A stretch of DNA of 64,000 bases from Defluviicoccus sp. bin129 (lineage in GTDB: Bacteria > Pseudomonadota > Alphaproteobacteria > MPNO01): assembly GCA_002239065.1 (NCBI GenBank), contig MPNO01000005.1, positions 1 through 64,000 of the forward strand. Direction: 5' to 3'. Numbering within the stretch: position 1 is the first letter of the stretch; each line of letters opens with the position of its first letter. A program made the translations under genes and the position numbers. The notes beneath the pieces are model-generated. The model worked only from the letters and a program-made list of their open reading frames with translations. It did not search any database and was not told where the DNA came from. Below are positions 19,632-29,580 of this stretch, piece by piece.

Positions 19632-21038
19632 GGCGCCGGTATCGACGGCGAGCAGGCGGAACATCAGCACCGCCATCAGCACCGCCGGGACCAGGTTGAA
19701 GCCGAAGACGAAGGTCACCGCGTCGCCCACCGCCTCGCTCGACATCGAGTCGTCGAAACCGGCGATCGTCGTCAGCATGCCGGCGAGCGCCGCCCCGAAG
19801 GCGGTGCCGAGCGAGCGCACCGAGGGCAGCGACGCCGCGGTCAGCCCTTCCTCGCCCGGGTCCGCCCGGGCGATGGTCCGGGTGATCAGGTGGACGTTGT
19901 GGATCCCCACCCCGAAGCCGATCAGGAAGGCGGAGACGGTCAGCAGCACCAGCCCGGGCGCCGTGGTCGTCGCGGTCATCAAAGCGAGCCCGAGGACGAC
20001 GATCACCGGGCCCGACCAGAGCGCGAGGCGCTCGCGCCCGCCACTCCAGCCATTGACCATGAAGGTGCCGATGGTCCAGCCGAGCGACAGGACGATGCCG
20101 ATGAAGCTGATGTAGATCGGCGGCATTCCGTGGAACACCTGGAGCAGCAGCGGCACGAACAGCGTGATCGAGGTCTGCACGCTGCCCACCAGGAAGTGGA
20201 TCAGCAGCCCGAGCCCGACCACCGCCGAGAGCGACAGCGTCCGGGTCGGAAAGAGCGGCGTCCGGGCGCCCCGGTCGAGGCGGAAGGTGAACCAGACGAG
20301 CGCGATCGAGGCTGCGATCAGGACAGACCGCAGCGCGGTGTCGTCGATCGGCCCGGCCGCCGCGACGGCGATCACGCCGGCGGTCAGCACCGTCAGCCGG
20401 AAGAAGGGAAAGCCCCCGCTCCGCTCGTCCGTCCGCGGCGCCGTGTCGGGCACCTTCCACCAGATCAGCGCGGCGTAGCAGGCGATGAACGGGATCAGCG
20501 ACCAGAACGAGCCGCGCCACCAGCCGATCTCGGCGAAGACGCCGCCGAAGACCGGGCCGAGGAGCTGGGCGAACATCCAGACGCCCTGATAGGCGGCCAG
20601 GATGCGGGCGCGCAGATGGGCGGGAAACAGCACCCCGATCAGCGCCATCGAGGCGCCGATGATCAGCCCGCCCGCGAAGCCCTGGATGCCGCGCGCCGCG
20701 ATCAGGGTGAAGATGTCGGGCGCCAGCGCGCACCCCGCGGTCGACAGCATGAACACCGCCGCCACCGAGACATAGCCGACGCGGCGCCCCATCGCGCGGG
20801 TGATCGGCTCGACCGTCGCCGCGCCGACGATCGACCCGACGGTGTAGACGATCGCCGTCCAGGCGTAATAGACCGCGCCGCCGAGGTCGGCGACGATGGT
20901 CGGCATCACCACCGAGATCACCAGGATCTGCAGCGCGTGCAGCAGCGTCCCGAGCAGCACGATCGCCGAATAGGTCGCGTGCTCCTTGCGGATCAGGTCG
21001 CGCCAGGGCCCGGCCGCGCCCCTGTCCGGTGCGGTCAT
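19608..21038 (-). CDS. MFS transporter
   Basis: Major facilitator superfamily protein of 476 aa with about 12-14 hydrophobic helices. The first loop region has GRRVGYVSVAAVF and the family sequence ARGIQGFAGGLIIGASMALIG. FPAHLRARILAAYQGVWM and LGPVFGGVFAEIGWWRGSF (the usual motif C-like region) fit drug:proton antiporters of the DHA group. The substrate is not evident. I chose the ATG at 21038, seven bases after the stop of the upstream hydrolase gene, with which it is probably co-transcribed. A longer frame would run into that gene. Confidence 0.85.
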   Translation of the reverse strand: MTAPDRGAAGPWRDLIRKEHATYSAIVLLGTLLHALQILVISVVMPTIVADLGGAVYYAWTAIVYTVGSIVGAATVEPITRAMGRRVGYVSVAAVFMLSTAGCALAPDIFTLIAARGIQGFAGGLIIGASMALIGVLFPAHLRARILAAYQGVWMFAQLLGPVFGGVFAEIGWWRGSFWSLIPFIACYAALIWWKVPDTAPRTDERSGGFPFFRLTVLTAGVIAVAAAGPIDDTALRSVLIAASIALVWFTFRLDRGARTPLFPTRTLSLSAVVGLGLLIHFLVGSVQTSITLFVPLLLQVFHGMPPIYISFIGIVLSLGWTIGTFMVNGWSGGRERLALWSGPVIVVLGLALMTATTTAPGLVLLTVSAFLIGFGVGIHNVHLITRTIARADPGEEGLTAASLPSVRSLGTAFGAALAGMLTTIAGFDDSMSSEAVGDAVTFVFGFNLVPAVLMAVLMFRLLAVDTGASRRGQVA

Positions 21039-21045
21039 GCCGGGG

Positions 21046-21819
21046 TCAGCGCCCGGCCGCGCCGCAGAGCTCGTCGACCAGGGCCCGGAGCCGGGCAAGA
21101 TCCTCGTCGCGCGACAGCCGGTGGTCGCCGTCGGGCACCAGGAAGACGCGGACGTCGCGGCTCAGCAGCCTTTCGGCGACGCGCGGCGCGGTGGTCCACG
21201 GCACGTCGGCGTCGCGCTTGCCGTGCAGCAGCCGGACCGGGCAGTGGATCGCGATCGGCCGGTGCAGCAGGAGATGCCGGCGGCCCTCCTCGATCAGCCG
21301 GTAGGCGATCGGGTAGTCCCGGTCGTCGTAGTCGGACGGGACGTGGATCACCCCCTTGTCCCGCAGCGCGGCGCGCATGTCGGCGCCGTAGCGGTTCCAC
21401 ATCAGGTCCTCGGTGAAATCGGGCGCCGCGGCGACGCCGACCAGCCCGGCCACGCGGGCCGGCCGGGCGAGCGCCGCCAGCAGCATGATCCATCCGCCCA
21501 TCGAGGAGCCGACCAGCACCTGCGGGCCGCGCGCCGCCTCGTCGAGCACCGCCAGCGCGTCGTCGCGCCAGCTCCCGATGGTGCCGTCGAGGAAATCGCC
21601 CGACGAGTCGCCGTGCCCGGAATAGTCGAAGCGCACGAAGCCGCGCCCGGCCTCGCGGCACGCCGCTTCCAGCATGGTCGCCTTGGTGCCGGTCATGTCC
21701 GAGCGGAAGCCGCCGAGGAACATCACCCCGGGCTCGCGCCCCTCCAGGCGGCGGTAGGCGATTGTCGCGCCGCCCGGGCGTGATAGGATCGCCGCCGCCT
21801 CGCAACCGTCCGCGTTCAC
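21046..21819 (-). CDS. Alpha/beta hydrolase, ABHD10-like
   Basis: Serine hydrolase of 257 aa. The nucleophile elbow is GSSMGG, the catalytic Asp probably lies in LLHGKRDADVP and the His in VPDGDHRLSRDED. The region FLGGFRSDMTGTKA and VRFDYSGHGDSSGDFLDGTIG closely resembles the ABHD10 group, mammalian members of which are thioesterases or acyl-glucuronide esterases. A role in deacylating proteins or small esters is inferred from that. It precedes the MFS gene by seven bases; the pair might handle and export the same compound. Confidence 0.82.
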   Translation of the reverse strand: MNADGCEAAAILSRPGGATIAYRRLEGREPGVMFLGGFRSDMTGTKATMLEAACREAGRGFVRFDYSGHGDSSGDFLDGTIGSWRDDALAVLDEAARGPQVLVGSSMGGWIMLLAALARPARVAGLVGVAAAPDFTEDLMWNRYGADMRAALRDKGVIHVPSDYDDRDYPIAYRLIEEGRRHLLLHRPIAIHCPVRLLHGKRDADVPWTTAPRVAERLLSRDVRVFLVPDGDHRLSRDEDLARLRALVDELCGAAGR

Positions 21820-21929
21820 CGGCGGTTCTTCCAGTCTCGTTCGCCCGTGGGGATCATCGGCGCCGTCGTTTCCCGACCTCCAGACCCTATCACCGTGGCC
21901 GGAGCCACGAAACCCGGCCGCTCGCAGCC

Positions 21930-22682
21930 ATGACCGACCCGTTCATCATCGCAGCGATTGGCGCCGTCTTTCTGCTCGCCGGCGGGGTCAAGGGGCTGAT
22001 CGGGCTCGGCCTGCCGACGGTCAGCCTCGGCCTGCTCACCGTCCTGCTCGACCTGACGACGGCGATGGCGCTGCTCACCCTGCCGGCGGCGGCGACCAAT
22101 CTGTGGCAGGCCGCGGTGGGCGGCCATGCGCGGATGATCGTCCGCCGGCTGTGGCCCTTCATGCTGGCGGCGACGATCACGGTCTGGCTCGGCGCGCTGG
22201 CGCTGACCCGGGTCGACCTGGCGCTGCTCTCGGCGCTGCTCGGCCTGATCCTGGTCGCCTATGCGGGGCTCAGCCTCGGCGGCTGGCGTTTCGCCATCCC
22301 GGCGCAAGCGGAGGGCTGGGCGGGGCCGCTGTTCGGCTCGGTGAACGGGGTGCTGACCGGGATGACCGGCTCCTTCGTGGTCCCCGGGGTCCTGTACCTG
22401 CAGGCGATCGGGCTCGGCCGCGACGCCCTGGTCCAGGCGATGGGGTTCCTGTTCGGCGCGTCCGCGCTCGCGCTCGCCGTGGCGCTCGGCGGGTCGGGGC
22501 TGTTCGCCCGCGAGACCGGCATGGTGTCGGCGGCGGCGCTGGTCCCCGCGCTGATCGGCATGGCGATCGGCCAGCGGATGCGCCGCCGCCTGTCGGAAGA
22601 GCGCTTCCGCCGGGTTTTTTTCGTGGGCATCCTCGCGCTCGGCGCCTATATCATTGCCGCCGCGGCGCTGGACGGCGCCTGA
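21930..22682 (+). CDS. TauE/SafE-family (TSUP) membrane permease
   Basis: 250-aa membrane protein with about eight hydrophobic helices. The first helix has the family GxxxGxxGxG pattern (GGVKGLIGLGLPTVSLGLL) and a second, related half has FGSVNGVLTGMTGSFVVPGVLYLQA, as expected from the internal duplication of this family. TSUP proteins export or import small organic anions such as sulfite, sulfoacetate or sulfolactate; the substrate here is unknown. It is divergent from the hydrolase gene and stands alone before thrS. Confidence 0.85.
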   Translation: MTDPFIIAAIGAVFLLAGGVKGLIGLGLPTVSLGLLTVLLDLTTAMALLTLPAAATNLWQAAVGGHARMIVRRLWPFMLAATITVWLGALALTRVDLALLSALLGLILVAYAGLSLGGWRFAIPAQAEGWAGPLFGSVNGVLTGMTGSFVVPGVLYLQAIGLGRDALVQAMGFLFGASALALAVALGGSGLFARETGMVSAAALVPALIGMAIGQRMRRRLSEERFRRVFFVGILALGAYIIAAAALDGA

Positions 22683-22690
22683 CCCGCGTC

Positions 22691-22719
22691 TTGTGGCCGC
22701 GCCGGGTTTGCGCTAAATG
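22691..22719 (+). promoter_or_regulatory. Candidate thrS promoter
   Basis: TTGTGG and TAAATG at 17-base spacing, about 40 bases before the thrS start. The ribosome site GAAGGGAAAC follows. Confidence 0.4.
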
Positions 22720-22757
22720 CGCGCGGTTCGCCCGGCAGAGCGATCGCGAAGGGAAAC

Positions 22758-24713
22758 ATGGCAACGGCAACCCAACCCCAGCCGCGCGTGGTCGTCACCC
22801 TCCCCGACGGCAGCCGGCGGCCGTTCGACGCCCCGCCCACCGGCGGCGAGGTTGCCGCGTCGATCGGCGCCGGCCTCGCCAGGGCGGCGGTCGCGGTCAA
22901 GGTCGACGGCGAGCTCCGCGACCTCGCCCGCCCGATCGAGCGCGACGCCGCGGTCGAGATCCTCACCCGCCGGTCGGACGAGGCGCTGGAGCTGATCCGC
23001 CACGACGCCGCCCATGTCATGGCCGAGGCGGTGCAGGACCTGTTCCCGGGAACCCAGGTGACCATCGGCCCGGCGATCGAGAGCGGCTTCTACTACGACT
23101 TCGCGCGGCCGACGCCGTTCTCCAGCGAGGATCTCGCGGTCATCGAGCGCAGGATGCACGAGATCGTCGCCCGCGACGAGGCGATCGTCCGCGAGGTGTG
23201 GGACCGCGCGGATGCGGTCCGCCGCTTCGCCGACCAGGGCGAGGCCTACAAGGCGGAGATCATCGAAGGCCTGCCCGACGGCGAGGCGGTGACGGTCTAC
23301 CGCCAGGGCGAATGGCTCGACCTGTGCCGCGGCCCGCATCTGCCCTCGACCGGGCATGTCGGCAAGGGCTTCAAGCTCCTCAAGGTGGCGGGCGCCTATT
23401 GGCGCGGCGACTCGAACAACGAGATGCTGCAACGCATCTACGGCACCGCCTGGCGCGACGAGAAGGAGCTCAAGGCCCATCTGCGCCGGCTCGAGGAGGC
23501 GGAGCGGCGCGACCATCGCCGGCTCGGCCGCGAGATGGATCTGTTCCATTTCCAGGAGGAGGCGCCGGGCGCCGCCTTCTGGCACCCGCGGGGATGGCGC
23601 CTCTATCTGCGGCTGATCGACTACATGCGCCGGCGCCAGGACGAAGCCGGCTATGTCGAGATTTCCACGCCCGATCTGATGGACCGCTCGCTGTGGGAGC
23701 TGTCGGGCCATTGGGACACCTTCCGCGAGCACATGTTCACCTCCGAGACCGAGGACGGGCGGGTGTTCGCGGTCAAGCCGATGAACTGCCCGGGCGGGGT
23801 GCAGGTATTCCGCCAGGGTACGCGGAGCTACCGCGAGCTGCCGCTGCGCGTCGCCGAGTTCGGGCGGGTGCACCGCTACGAGCCCTCGGGCGCCCTGCAC
23901 GGGCTGATGCGGGTGCGCGCCTTCGTGCAGGACGACGCGCATATCTTCTGCACCCCCGACCAGACCGAGGCCGAGTGCCGCATCGTGGTCGCCCTGATCC
24001 TCGACATCTACCGCGATTTCGGCTTCGAGGACGTGCGCATCCTGTTTTCCGACCGGCCGGCGAAGCGGATCGGCTCGGACGAAGTCTGGGACCAGCTCGA
24101 AGGCGCGCTCCGCGGCGCGCTCGACGGCATGGGGCTGGAATACGGCGTCAACCCGGGCGAGGGCGCGTTCTACGGGCCGAAGATCGAGTTCGTTCTGCGC
24201 GACGCGATCGGCCGCGACTGGCAGTGCGGCACCCTCCAGGTGGACCTGAACCTGCCCGAGCGGCTCGATGCCGCCTATGTCGGCGAGGACGGCGAGCGCC
24301 ACCGGCCGGTGATGCTGCACCGGGCGCTGTTCGGCTCGATCGAGCGTTTCCTCGGCATCCTGCTCGAACACTATGCCGGACATCTGCCGTTCTGGCTGGC
24401 CCCGCTGCAAATCGTCGTGGCGACCATCACCGGCGATGCCGACGGCTACGCCGCCGAGGTCGCGAAAGCGGCGCGGGCGGCCGGGTTGCAGGTGGAGCTC
24501 GACCTGCGCAACGAGAAGATCGGCTACAAGGTGCGCGAGCACAGCGTGCGCAAGGTGCCGGTGCTGCTCGTGGTCGGGCGCAACGAGGTCGAGGCCCGCA
24601 CGGTGGCGATCAGGCGCCTCGGCGGCCGGCAACAAGAAGTCCTTGCGCTGGAAACTGCGATCGATAGACTGAAGTCGGAAGCGGCTGGCCCGGACCAAGA
24701 CCCCGACGCGTGA
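22758..24713 (+). CDS. thrS: Threonyl-tRNA synthetase
   Basis: Class II synthetase that charges tRNA-Thr and edits Ser-tRNA. Domains in order: TGS (about 9-70), editing domain with HDAAH (H82, H86) and [12 protein letters not shown], catalytic core from about 250 with the zinc-binding MNCPGG (Cys near 344) and [21 protein letters not shown], then an anticodon-binding domain from about 550 ([31 protein letters not shown]). 651 aa is normal. First gene of the thrS-infC-rpmI-rplT-pheST cluster. A hairpin follows its stop. Confidence 0.97.
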   Translation: MATATQPQPRVVVTLPDGSRRPFDAPPTGGEVAASIGAGLARAAVAVKVDGELRDLARPIERDAAVEILTRRSDEALELIRHDAAHVMAEAVQDLFPGTQVTIGPAIESGFYYDFARPTPFSSEDLAVIERRMHEIVARDEAIVREVWDRADAVRRFADQGEAYKAEIIEGLPDGEAVTVYRQGEWLDLCRGPHLPSTGHVGKGFKLLKVAGAYWRGDSNNEMLQRIYGTAWRDEKELKAHLRRLEEAERRDHRRLGREMDLFHFQEEAPGAAFWHPRGWRLYLRLIDYMRRRQDEAGYVEISTPDLMDRSLWELSGHWDTFREHMFTSETEDGRVFAVKPMNCPGGVQVFRQGTRSYRELPLRVAEFGRVHRYEPSGALHGLMRVRAFVQDDAHIFCTPDQTEAECRIVVALILDIYRDFGFEDVRILFSDRPAKRIGSDEVWDQLEGALRGALDGMGLEYGVNPGEGAFYGPKIEFVLRDAIGRDWQCGTLQVDLNLPERLDAAYVGEDGERHRPVMLHRALFGSIERFLGILLEHYAGHLPFWLAPLQIVVATITGDADGYAAEVAKAARAAGLQVELDLRNEKIGYKVREHSVRKVPVLLVVGRNEVEARTVAIRRLGGRQQEVLALETAIDRLKSEAAGPDQDPDA

Positions 24714-24748
24714 CTGCACCGGTAACCGAAATCTGTTGAAGGCATTGC

Positions 24749-24776
24749 ACGGCCCGCGCCGGGTGGCGCGGGCCGT
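24749..24776 (+). terminator. Hairpin between thrS and infC
   Basis: Perfect 12-bp stem ACGGCCCGCGCC/GGCGCGGGCCGT with a GGGT loop, 36 bases after the thrS stop. There is no U-rich tail, so it may be an attenuator, a processing site or a factor-dependent terminator rather than a simple intrinsic terminator. Confidence 0.55.
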
Positions 24777-24815
24777 ATCCGTGCCGGCCCGCGCTACAAC
24801 CAGGGAGTTGCATCC

Positions 24816-25352
24816 ATAGCAAGACCCCCGATTATGGAGCCGCCTGTTCGCGAAGAACGCGGCGTCAACGAGGCGATCCGGGCTCAGGCCGTCAGGGTCG
24901 TCGACACAAACGGCACCGTGCTGGGTGTCTTTCCCACGGCAGATGCGATCGAGCTTGCCTCGGAGCGCGGCCTCGACCTCGTCGAGGTATCGCCCAACAG
25001 CGACCCGCCGGTCTGCAAGATCCTCGACTACGGCAAGCTCAAATACGAAAACCAGAAGAAGCGGACCGAGGCCCGCAAGAAGCAGAAGACGATCGAGGTC
25101 AAGGAGATCAAGCTCCGCCCGGCGATCGACCGGCACGACTACGACGTCAAGATGCGCTTCATCCGGCGCTTCCTCGACGACGGCGACAAGGTCAAGGTGA
25201 CGATGCGCTTTCGCGGCCGCGAGATGGCGCATCAGGATCTCGGGCTGAAAGTGCTGTTCCGGGTGCGCGACGAGCTCGGCGAGCTGGCCAAGGTCGAACA
25301 GCTGCCGAAGATGGAAGGCCGGCAAATGGTCATGGTGATGGCGCCCAGGTAG
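24816..25352 (+). CDS. infC: Translation initiation factor IF-3, probable ATA start
   Basis: Binds the 30S subunit, prevents premature joining of 50S and checks the start codon. Both domains are visible: N-terminal [20 protein letters not shown] with [21 protein letters not shown], then a basic linker and C-terminal [17 protein letters not shown]. The first ATG is at 24834, but the only Shine-Dalgarno (GGGAG at 24803-24807) is spaced for the ATA at 24816 and too far from the ATG. The extra residues (IARPPI) resemble the usual IF-3 N-terminus. infC commonly uses AUU or other rare starts for autoregulation. Predicted length 178 aa. Confidence 0.93.
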   Translation: MARPPIMEPPVREERGVNEAIRAQAVRVVDTNGTVLGVFPTADAIELASERGLDLVEVSPNSDPPVCKILDYGKLKYENQKKRTEARKKQKTIEVKEIKLRPAIDRHDYDVKMRFIRRFLDDGDKVKVTMRFRGREMAHQDLGLKVLFRVRDELGELAKVEQLPKMEGRQMVMVMAPR

Positions 25353-25366
25353 CGCCCGCGCCTTGC

Positions 25367-25395
25367 TTGCGCGTCGCGTCGCGCGCCGCTATAAC
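25367..25395 (+). promoter_or_regulatory. Internal promoter for rpmI-rplT
   Basis: TTGCGC and TATAAC with 17-base spacing, in the 150-base gap after infC. The -10 box is close to consensus. It would add transcription of the two ribosomal protein genes. Confidence 0.5.
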
Positions 25396-25503
25396 CCGCC
25401 GTCTGTTTGGGATCGTCCGGCGAAGCGGCCGGGTCCTACGGGATCCGGAACCGCGGGGCATGCCGAGGCGGTCCGCGTTGCACGTCCCGAGACGGAGGAT
25501 GAA

Positions 25504-25701
25504 ATGCCCAAGCTCAAGTCCAAGAGCGGGGCGAAGAAGCGGTTTCGCACCACGGCGACCGGCAAGGTGCGGTCGAACTTCGCCTTCAAACGCCACAATC
25601 TGCGCAAGCGCACGCAGAAGATGAAGCGCAAGGCGCGCGGGACCCGCATCATGGCGCCGGAAGACGCCAGGATGGTGAAGTCCTACCTGCCCTACGCCTG
25701 A
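25504..25701 (+). CDS. rpmI: 50S ribosomal protein L35
   Basis: 65-aa very basic protein with the L35 pattern from the first residue ([21 protein letters not shown]) to the end (KSYLPYA). The ATG at 25504 follows CGGAGGA. It stands between infC and rplT as in most bacteria and is expected to be co-regulated with rplT through the L20 leader, although I did not identify that structure. Confidence 0.97.
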   Translation: MPKLKSKSGAKKRFRTTATGKVRSNFAFKRHNLRKRTQKMKRKARGTRIMAPEDARMVKSYLPYA

Positions 25702-25711
25702 GGAGCGCGCC

Positions 25712-26071
25712 ATGGCCAGAGTCAAGCGCGGCGTCACCGCCCATGCGCGGCACAAGAAGGTCCTCGACCTCGCCGCCGGCTACCGCGAGCGCAACCGCAC
25801 CAGCTTCCGCGTCGCCATCGAGCGCGTCGAGAAGGGGCTGCAATACGCCTATCGCGACCGGCGCAACCGCAAGCGCAGCTTCCGCGCGCTGTGGATCCAG
25901 CGCATCAACGCCGGCGTCCGCCAGCACGGCCTGACCTATTCCCAGTTCATGAACGGCGTGAAGCGGGCCGGGATCGAGGTCGACCGCAAGGTGCTGGCCG
26001 ATCTCGCCGTGCACGAGCCCGATGCGTTCCGCGCGATCGTCGAGCAGGCGCAGGCGGCGCTGTCGGACTAG
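25712..26071 (+). CDS. rplT: 50S ribosomal protein L20
   Basis: 119-aa protein that binds 23S rRNA early in 50S assembly and usually represses the infC-rpmI-rplT operon. Characteristic sequences: [32 protein letters not shown] and [14 protein letters not shown]. The ribosome site GAGGAG lies within the ten-base spacer after rpmI, so the two are one unit. Confidence 0.97.
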   Translation: MARVKRGVTAHARHKKVLDLAAGYRERNRTSFRVAIERVEKGLQYAYRDRRNRKRSFRALWIQRINAGVRQHGLTYSQFMNGVKRAGIEVDRKVLADLAVHEPDAFRAIVEQAQAALSD

Positions 26072-26105
26072 CCAGGCGGCGGCGCGCCGGGCGGCGGCTC
26101 CAGGG

Positions 26106-27179
26106 ATGGACGACCTCGAACAGCTTCGGTCGGACTCGCTCGCGCGGATCGCTGCGGCGGATCTCGACTCCCTCGAAGCCCTGCGCGTCGAGGCCCTCGG
26201 CCGCAGGGGACGCGTGACCGCGCTGATGAAGGAGCTCGGCACGCTCGCCCCGGAGGACCGCCGGGCCGCCGGGCAGGCGCTCAACGCGCTCAAATCCGTC
26301 CTCGCCGAGGCGATCGACGCGCGCCGCGAGGCGCTCCGGGAGGGCGCGCTCGACGCTCGGCTCGCCGCCGAGAGGATCGACGTCTCGCTGCCGCCGAGGC
26401 CAGAGCCGGACGGGCGGATCCACCCGATCAGCCAGGCCATCGAGGAGATCGTGGCGATCTTCTGCCAGATGGGGTTCACGGTCGCCGAAGGCCCCGATAT
26501 CGAGGACGACTTCCACAACTTCACCGCGCTCAACATCCCGCCCGAGCATCCCGCCCGGCAGGACCACGACACGTTCTATTTCGAGCCCGGCGAGGACGGC
26601 GAGCGGCTGCTGCTGAGGACCCACACCTCGCCGGTGCAGATCCGCACCATGCTGGTCGACAAGCCGCCGATCCGCATCGTCGTGCCGGGCCGCACCTTCC
26701 GCGCCGACCACGACGCCACCCACTCGCCGATGTTCCACCAGGTCGAGGGGCTGGTGATCGACGAAGAGACCCATATGGGCCATCTCAAGGGCTGCCTGAT
26801 CGAGTTCTGCCGCGCGTTCTTCGGCGTCGACGACTTGCCGGTGCGGTTCAGGCCGAGCTTCTTCCCCTTCACCGAGCCGTCGGCCGAGGTCGATATCGGC
26901 TGCAGCCGGTCCGCCGACGGGCTCACCATCGGCGCCGGCGACGACTGGCTGGAGATCCTGGGGTCCGGCATGGTCCACCCAAAGGTGCTGGAGAACTGCA
27001 ACATCGATCCGGCGCGCTTCCAGGGCTTCGCCTTCGGGATGGGGGTGGAGCGGGTGGCGATGCTCAAATACGGCATCCCCGATCTGCGCACCTTCTTCGA
27101 CTCCGATCTGCGCTGGCTGCGCCATTACGGCTTCTCCGCGCTCGACATGCCCAACGTCGCCGCCGGGATCGCCCAGTGA
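26106..27179 (+). CDS. pheS: Phenylalanyl-tRNA synthetase alpha subunit
   Basis: Catalytic subunit of the (alpha-beta)2 enzyme that charges tRNA-Phe. An N-terminal coiled-coil (about 1-90) is followed by the class II core: motif 2 region [13 protein letters not shown] and [21 protein letters not shown], and motif 3 [18 protein letters not shown] near the C-terminus. 357 aa is normal. The start is 34 bases after rplT, behind CAGGG. It overlaps pheT by four bases. Confidence 0.97.
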   Translation: MDDLEQLRSDSLARIAAADLDSLEALRVEALGRRGRVTALMKELGTLAPEDRRAAGQALNALKSVLAEAIDARREALREGALDARLAAERIDVSLPPRPEPDGRIHPISQAIEEIVAIFCQMGFTVAEGPDIEDDFHNFTALNIPPEHPARQDHDTFYFEPGEDGERLLLRTHTSPVQIRTMLVDKPPIRIVVPGRTFRADHDATHSPMFHQVEGLVIDEETHMGHLKGCLIEFCRAFFGVDDLPVRFRPSFFPFTEPSAEVDIGCSRSADGLTIGAGDDWLEILGSGMVHPKVLENCNIDPARFQGFAFGMGVERVAMLKYGIPDLRTFFDSDLRWLRHYGFSALDMPNVAAGIAQ

Positions 27180-29575
27180 AGTTCACCCTCTCCTGGCTGG
27201 GCGACCATCTCGAGACCGATGCCCCGCTGGAGGCGATCGCCGGGCGGCTGTCGATGATCGGGCTGGAGGTCGAGGCGGTCGACGACCCGGCCGCCGCGCT
27301 CGCCGAATTCGTGGTCGGCGACGTGGTCGCGGCCGGGCCGCACCCCAACGCCGACCGCCTCAGCGTCTGCACCGTCGAGATCGGCGGTGGGGAGCGCTTC
27401 GACGTGGTGTGCGGCGCGCCCAACGCGCGGGCCGGGATGAAGGGGGTGTTCGCGCGCGCCGGATGCACCATCCCGGGCAGCGGGACGAAGCTCAAGAAGT
27501 CGAAGATCCGCGGCGTCGAGTCGAGCGGCATGCTGTGTTCCGAGCGCGAGCTCGGCCTGTCCGACGAGCACGAGGGCATCATCGACCTCGCCGGCGACTT
27601 CGCCGCCGGGACGCCGGCGGCCGAGGCGCTCGGCATCGGCGACCCCGTCATCGAGATCGGGCTCACCCCGAACCGCCCGGACTGCGCCGGGGTGCGCGGC
27701 ATCGCCCGCGACCTCGCCGCCGCCGGGATGGGGCGGCTCATTCCGCTCGACGCCGCCCCGGTCGCGGGCGGGTTCGAGAGCCCGCTCGCCTGGCGGCGCG
27801 ACTTCGCGCCCGGCGACGGGGACGCCTGCCCCTTCGTGGTCGGGCGGACCTTCCGCAATCTGCGCAACGGGCCCAGCCCGAAATGGCTGCAGGACCGGCT
27901 GATCGCGATCGGGCTCAGGCCGATCTCGGCGCTGGTCGACATCACCAACTACGTCACCTTCGATCTCGCGCGCCCGCTCCACGTCTTCGACGCCGACAGG
28001 ATCTCGGGCGATCCGACCATGCGCTTCGCCAGGCCGGGCGAGAGCGTCGCCGCGCTCGACGGGCGCTCCTACGACCTCGATCCGACGATGACGGTGATCG
28101 CCGACGAAACCGGCGCGCTGGCGATCGGCGGGGTGATGGGGGGCGAGGCGACCGGCTGCGGCGAGGACACGACGACGGTGTTCCTCGAGGTCGCGCTGTT
28201 CGATCCCGTCCGCACCGCCGCCACCGGGCGCAAGCTCGGCATCGCGTCCGACGCCCGCTACCGCTTCGAGCGCGGCGTCGATCCGACCTCGGCGTTGTGG
28301 GGGGCGGAGATCGCCGCCCGGCTGATCCTCGATATCTGCGGCGGCGAGGCGAGCGCGCTCACCATGGCCGGCGCGATGCCGGACCACGCGCGCAGGATCG
28401 CGCTGCGCAAGTCGCGCATCGCCACGCTCGGCGGGGTCGCGGTCGGGGACGCGGCGGCGCGGCGGATCCTCGGCGATCTCGGCTTCGAAATCGAGGATGC
28501 CGGCGACGGCCTCGTCGCCGCGGTGCCGCCCTGGCGCCCCGATATCGAGGGCGAGGCCGACCTCGTCGAGGAGGTGCTGAGGATCAACGGCTTCGATGCG
28601 ATCCCCGCGGTTCCGCTCCGCGCCGCGACCGCGGTGCCGGGCGCCGCCTGGTCGCCGTCGCAATCCCGGCGCTCCCGGGTGCGCCGCGCGCTGGCGGCGC
28701 GCGGGCTGACCGAGGCGGTGACCTTCTCCTTCATGGCGGGCGACAGGGCCGAGGCGTTCGGCGCCGCGCCGTCGCTCCGCCTCGCCAACCCGATCAGCGT
28801 CGATCTCGCACATATGCGCCCCTCGATCCTGCCCAACCTGCTGGAAGCCGCCGCGCGCAACGCGGCGCGCGGGACCGCCGACATCGCCCTGTTCGAAATC
28901 GGCCCGCAATACGCCGCAGGCCCGGACGGGCAGACCCAGGCCGCCTGCGGGCTCCGCGTCGGCGGCACGACGCCGAGACACTGGGCCGGAACCCGCGCCG
29001 GGGTGGATGCCTACCACGCCAAGGCGGACGCGCTGGCGGCGCTCGAAGCGGCGGGCGTGCCGGCGCATAATCTCCGCATCGGCGACGACCCGCCCGGCTG
29101 GTCCCATCCCGGCCGCGGGGCCGCGCTCACGCTCGGCCCCAGGCCGCTCGCCCGATTCGGCGAGCTGCATCCGGCGGTGCTGGAGCGGTTCGACCTGCGC
29201 GGGCCGGCCGCGGCCTTCGAGGTGCTGCTCGACGCGGTTCCCGCGCGCAGGGCGGGGAAGGGGGCGTCCCGCCCGATGCTTCATCTTGCCGCGCTCCAGC
29301 CGGTCGAGCGCGACTTCGCCTTCGTGGTCGACGAAGCCACCCCCGGCGCGGCGCTCGCCGCGGCGGCGCGGAGCGCGGACAAGGCGCTGATCGCCGACGT
29401 CGCGCTGTTCGACGTCTATCGCGGCCCCGAGCTCGGCGCCGACCGGAAATCGGTCGCGCTCTGCGTCACCCTGCAACCGCGCGAGGCGACCCTGACCGAT
29501 GCCGAGATCGAGGCGGTCGGCGAGCGCATCGTCGCCGCGGTCCGCAAGGCGACGGGGGCCGTGCTGCGAGGCTGA
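27176..29575 (+). CDS. pheT: Phenylalanyl-tRNA synthetase beta subunit
   Basis: 799-aa partner of PheS that binds tRNA-Phe and edits Tyr-tRNA. Domains in order: N-terminal [11 protein letters not shown], the EMAP-type tRNA-binding domain (about 40-150, [17 protein letters not shown]), the B3/B4 editing module (about 210-390), B5 (about 410-480), the catalytic-like core, and the C-terminal ferredoxin-fold anticodon-binding domain (from about 705, [14 protein letters not shown]). GTG start in a GTGA overlap with pheS, so translation is coupled. Confidence 0.97.
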   Translation: MKFTLSWLGDHLETDAPLEAIAGRLSMIGLEVEAVDDPAAALAEFVVGDVVAAGPHPNADRLSVCTVEIGGGERFDVVCGAPNARAGMKGVFARAGCTIPGSGTKLKKSKIRGVESSGMLCSERELGLSDEHEGIIDLAGDFAAGTPAAEALGIGDPVIEIGLTPNRPDCAGVRGIARDLAAAGMGRLIPLDAAPVAGGFESPLAWRRDFAPGDGDACPFVVGRTFRNLRNGPSPKWLQDRLIAIGLRPISALVDITNYVTFDLARPLHVFDADRISGDPTMRFARPGESVAALDGRSYDLDPTMTVIADETGALAIGGVMGGEATGCGEDTTTVFLEVALFDPVRTAATGRKLGIASDARYRFERGVDPTSALWGAEIAARLILDICGGEASALTMAGAMPDHARRIALRKSRIATLGGVAVGDAAARRILGDLGFEIEDAGDGLVAAVPPWRPDIEGEADLVEEVLRINGFDAIPAVPLRAATAVPGAAWSPSQSRRSRVRRALAARGLTEAVTFSFMAGDRAEAFGAAPSLRLANPISVDLAHMRPSILPNLLEAAARNAARGTADIALFEIGPQYAAGPDGQTQAACGLRVGGTTPRHWAGTRAGVDAYHAKADALAALEAAGVPAHNLRIGDDPPGWSHPGRGAALTLGPRPLARFGELHPAVLERFDLRGPAAAFEVLLDAVPARRAGKGASRPMLHLAALQPVERDFAFVVDEATPGAALAAAARSADKALIADVALFDVYRGPELGADRKSVALCVTLQPREATLTDAEIEAVGERIVAAVRKATGAVLRG

Positions 29576-29580
29576 CCGGG

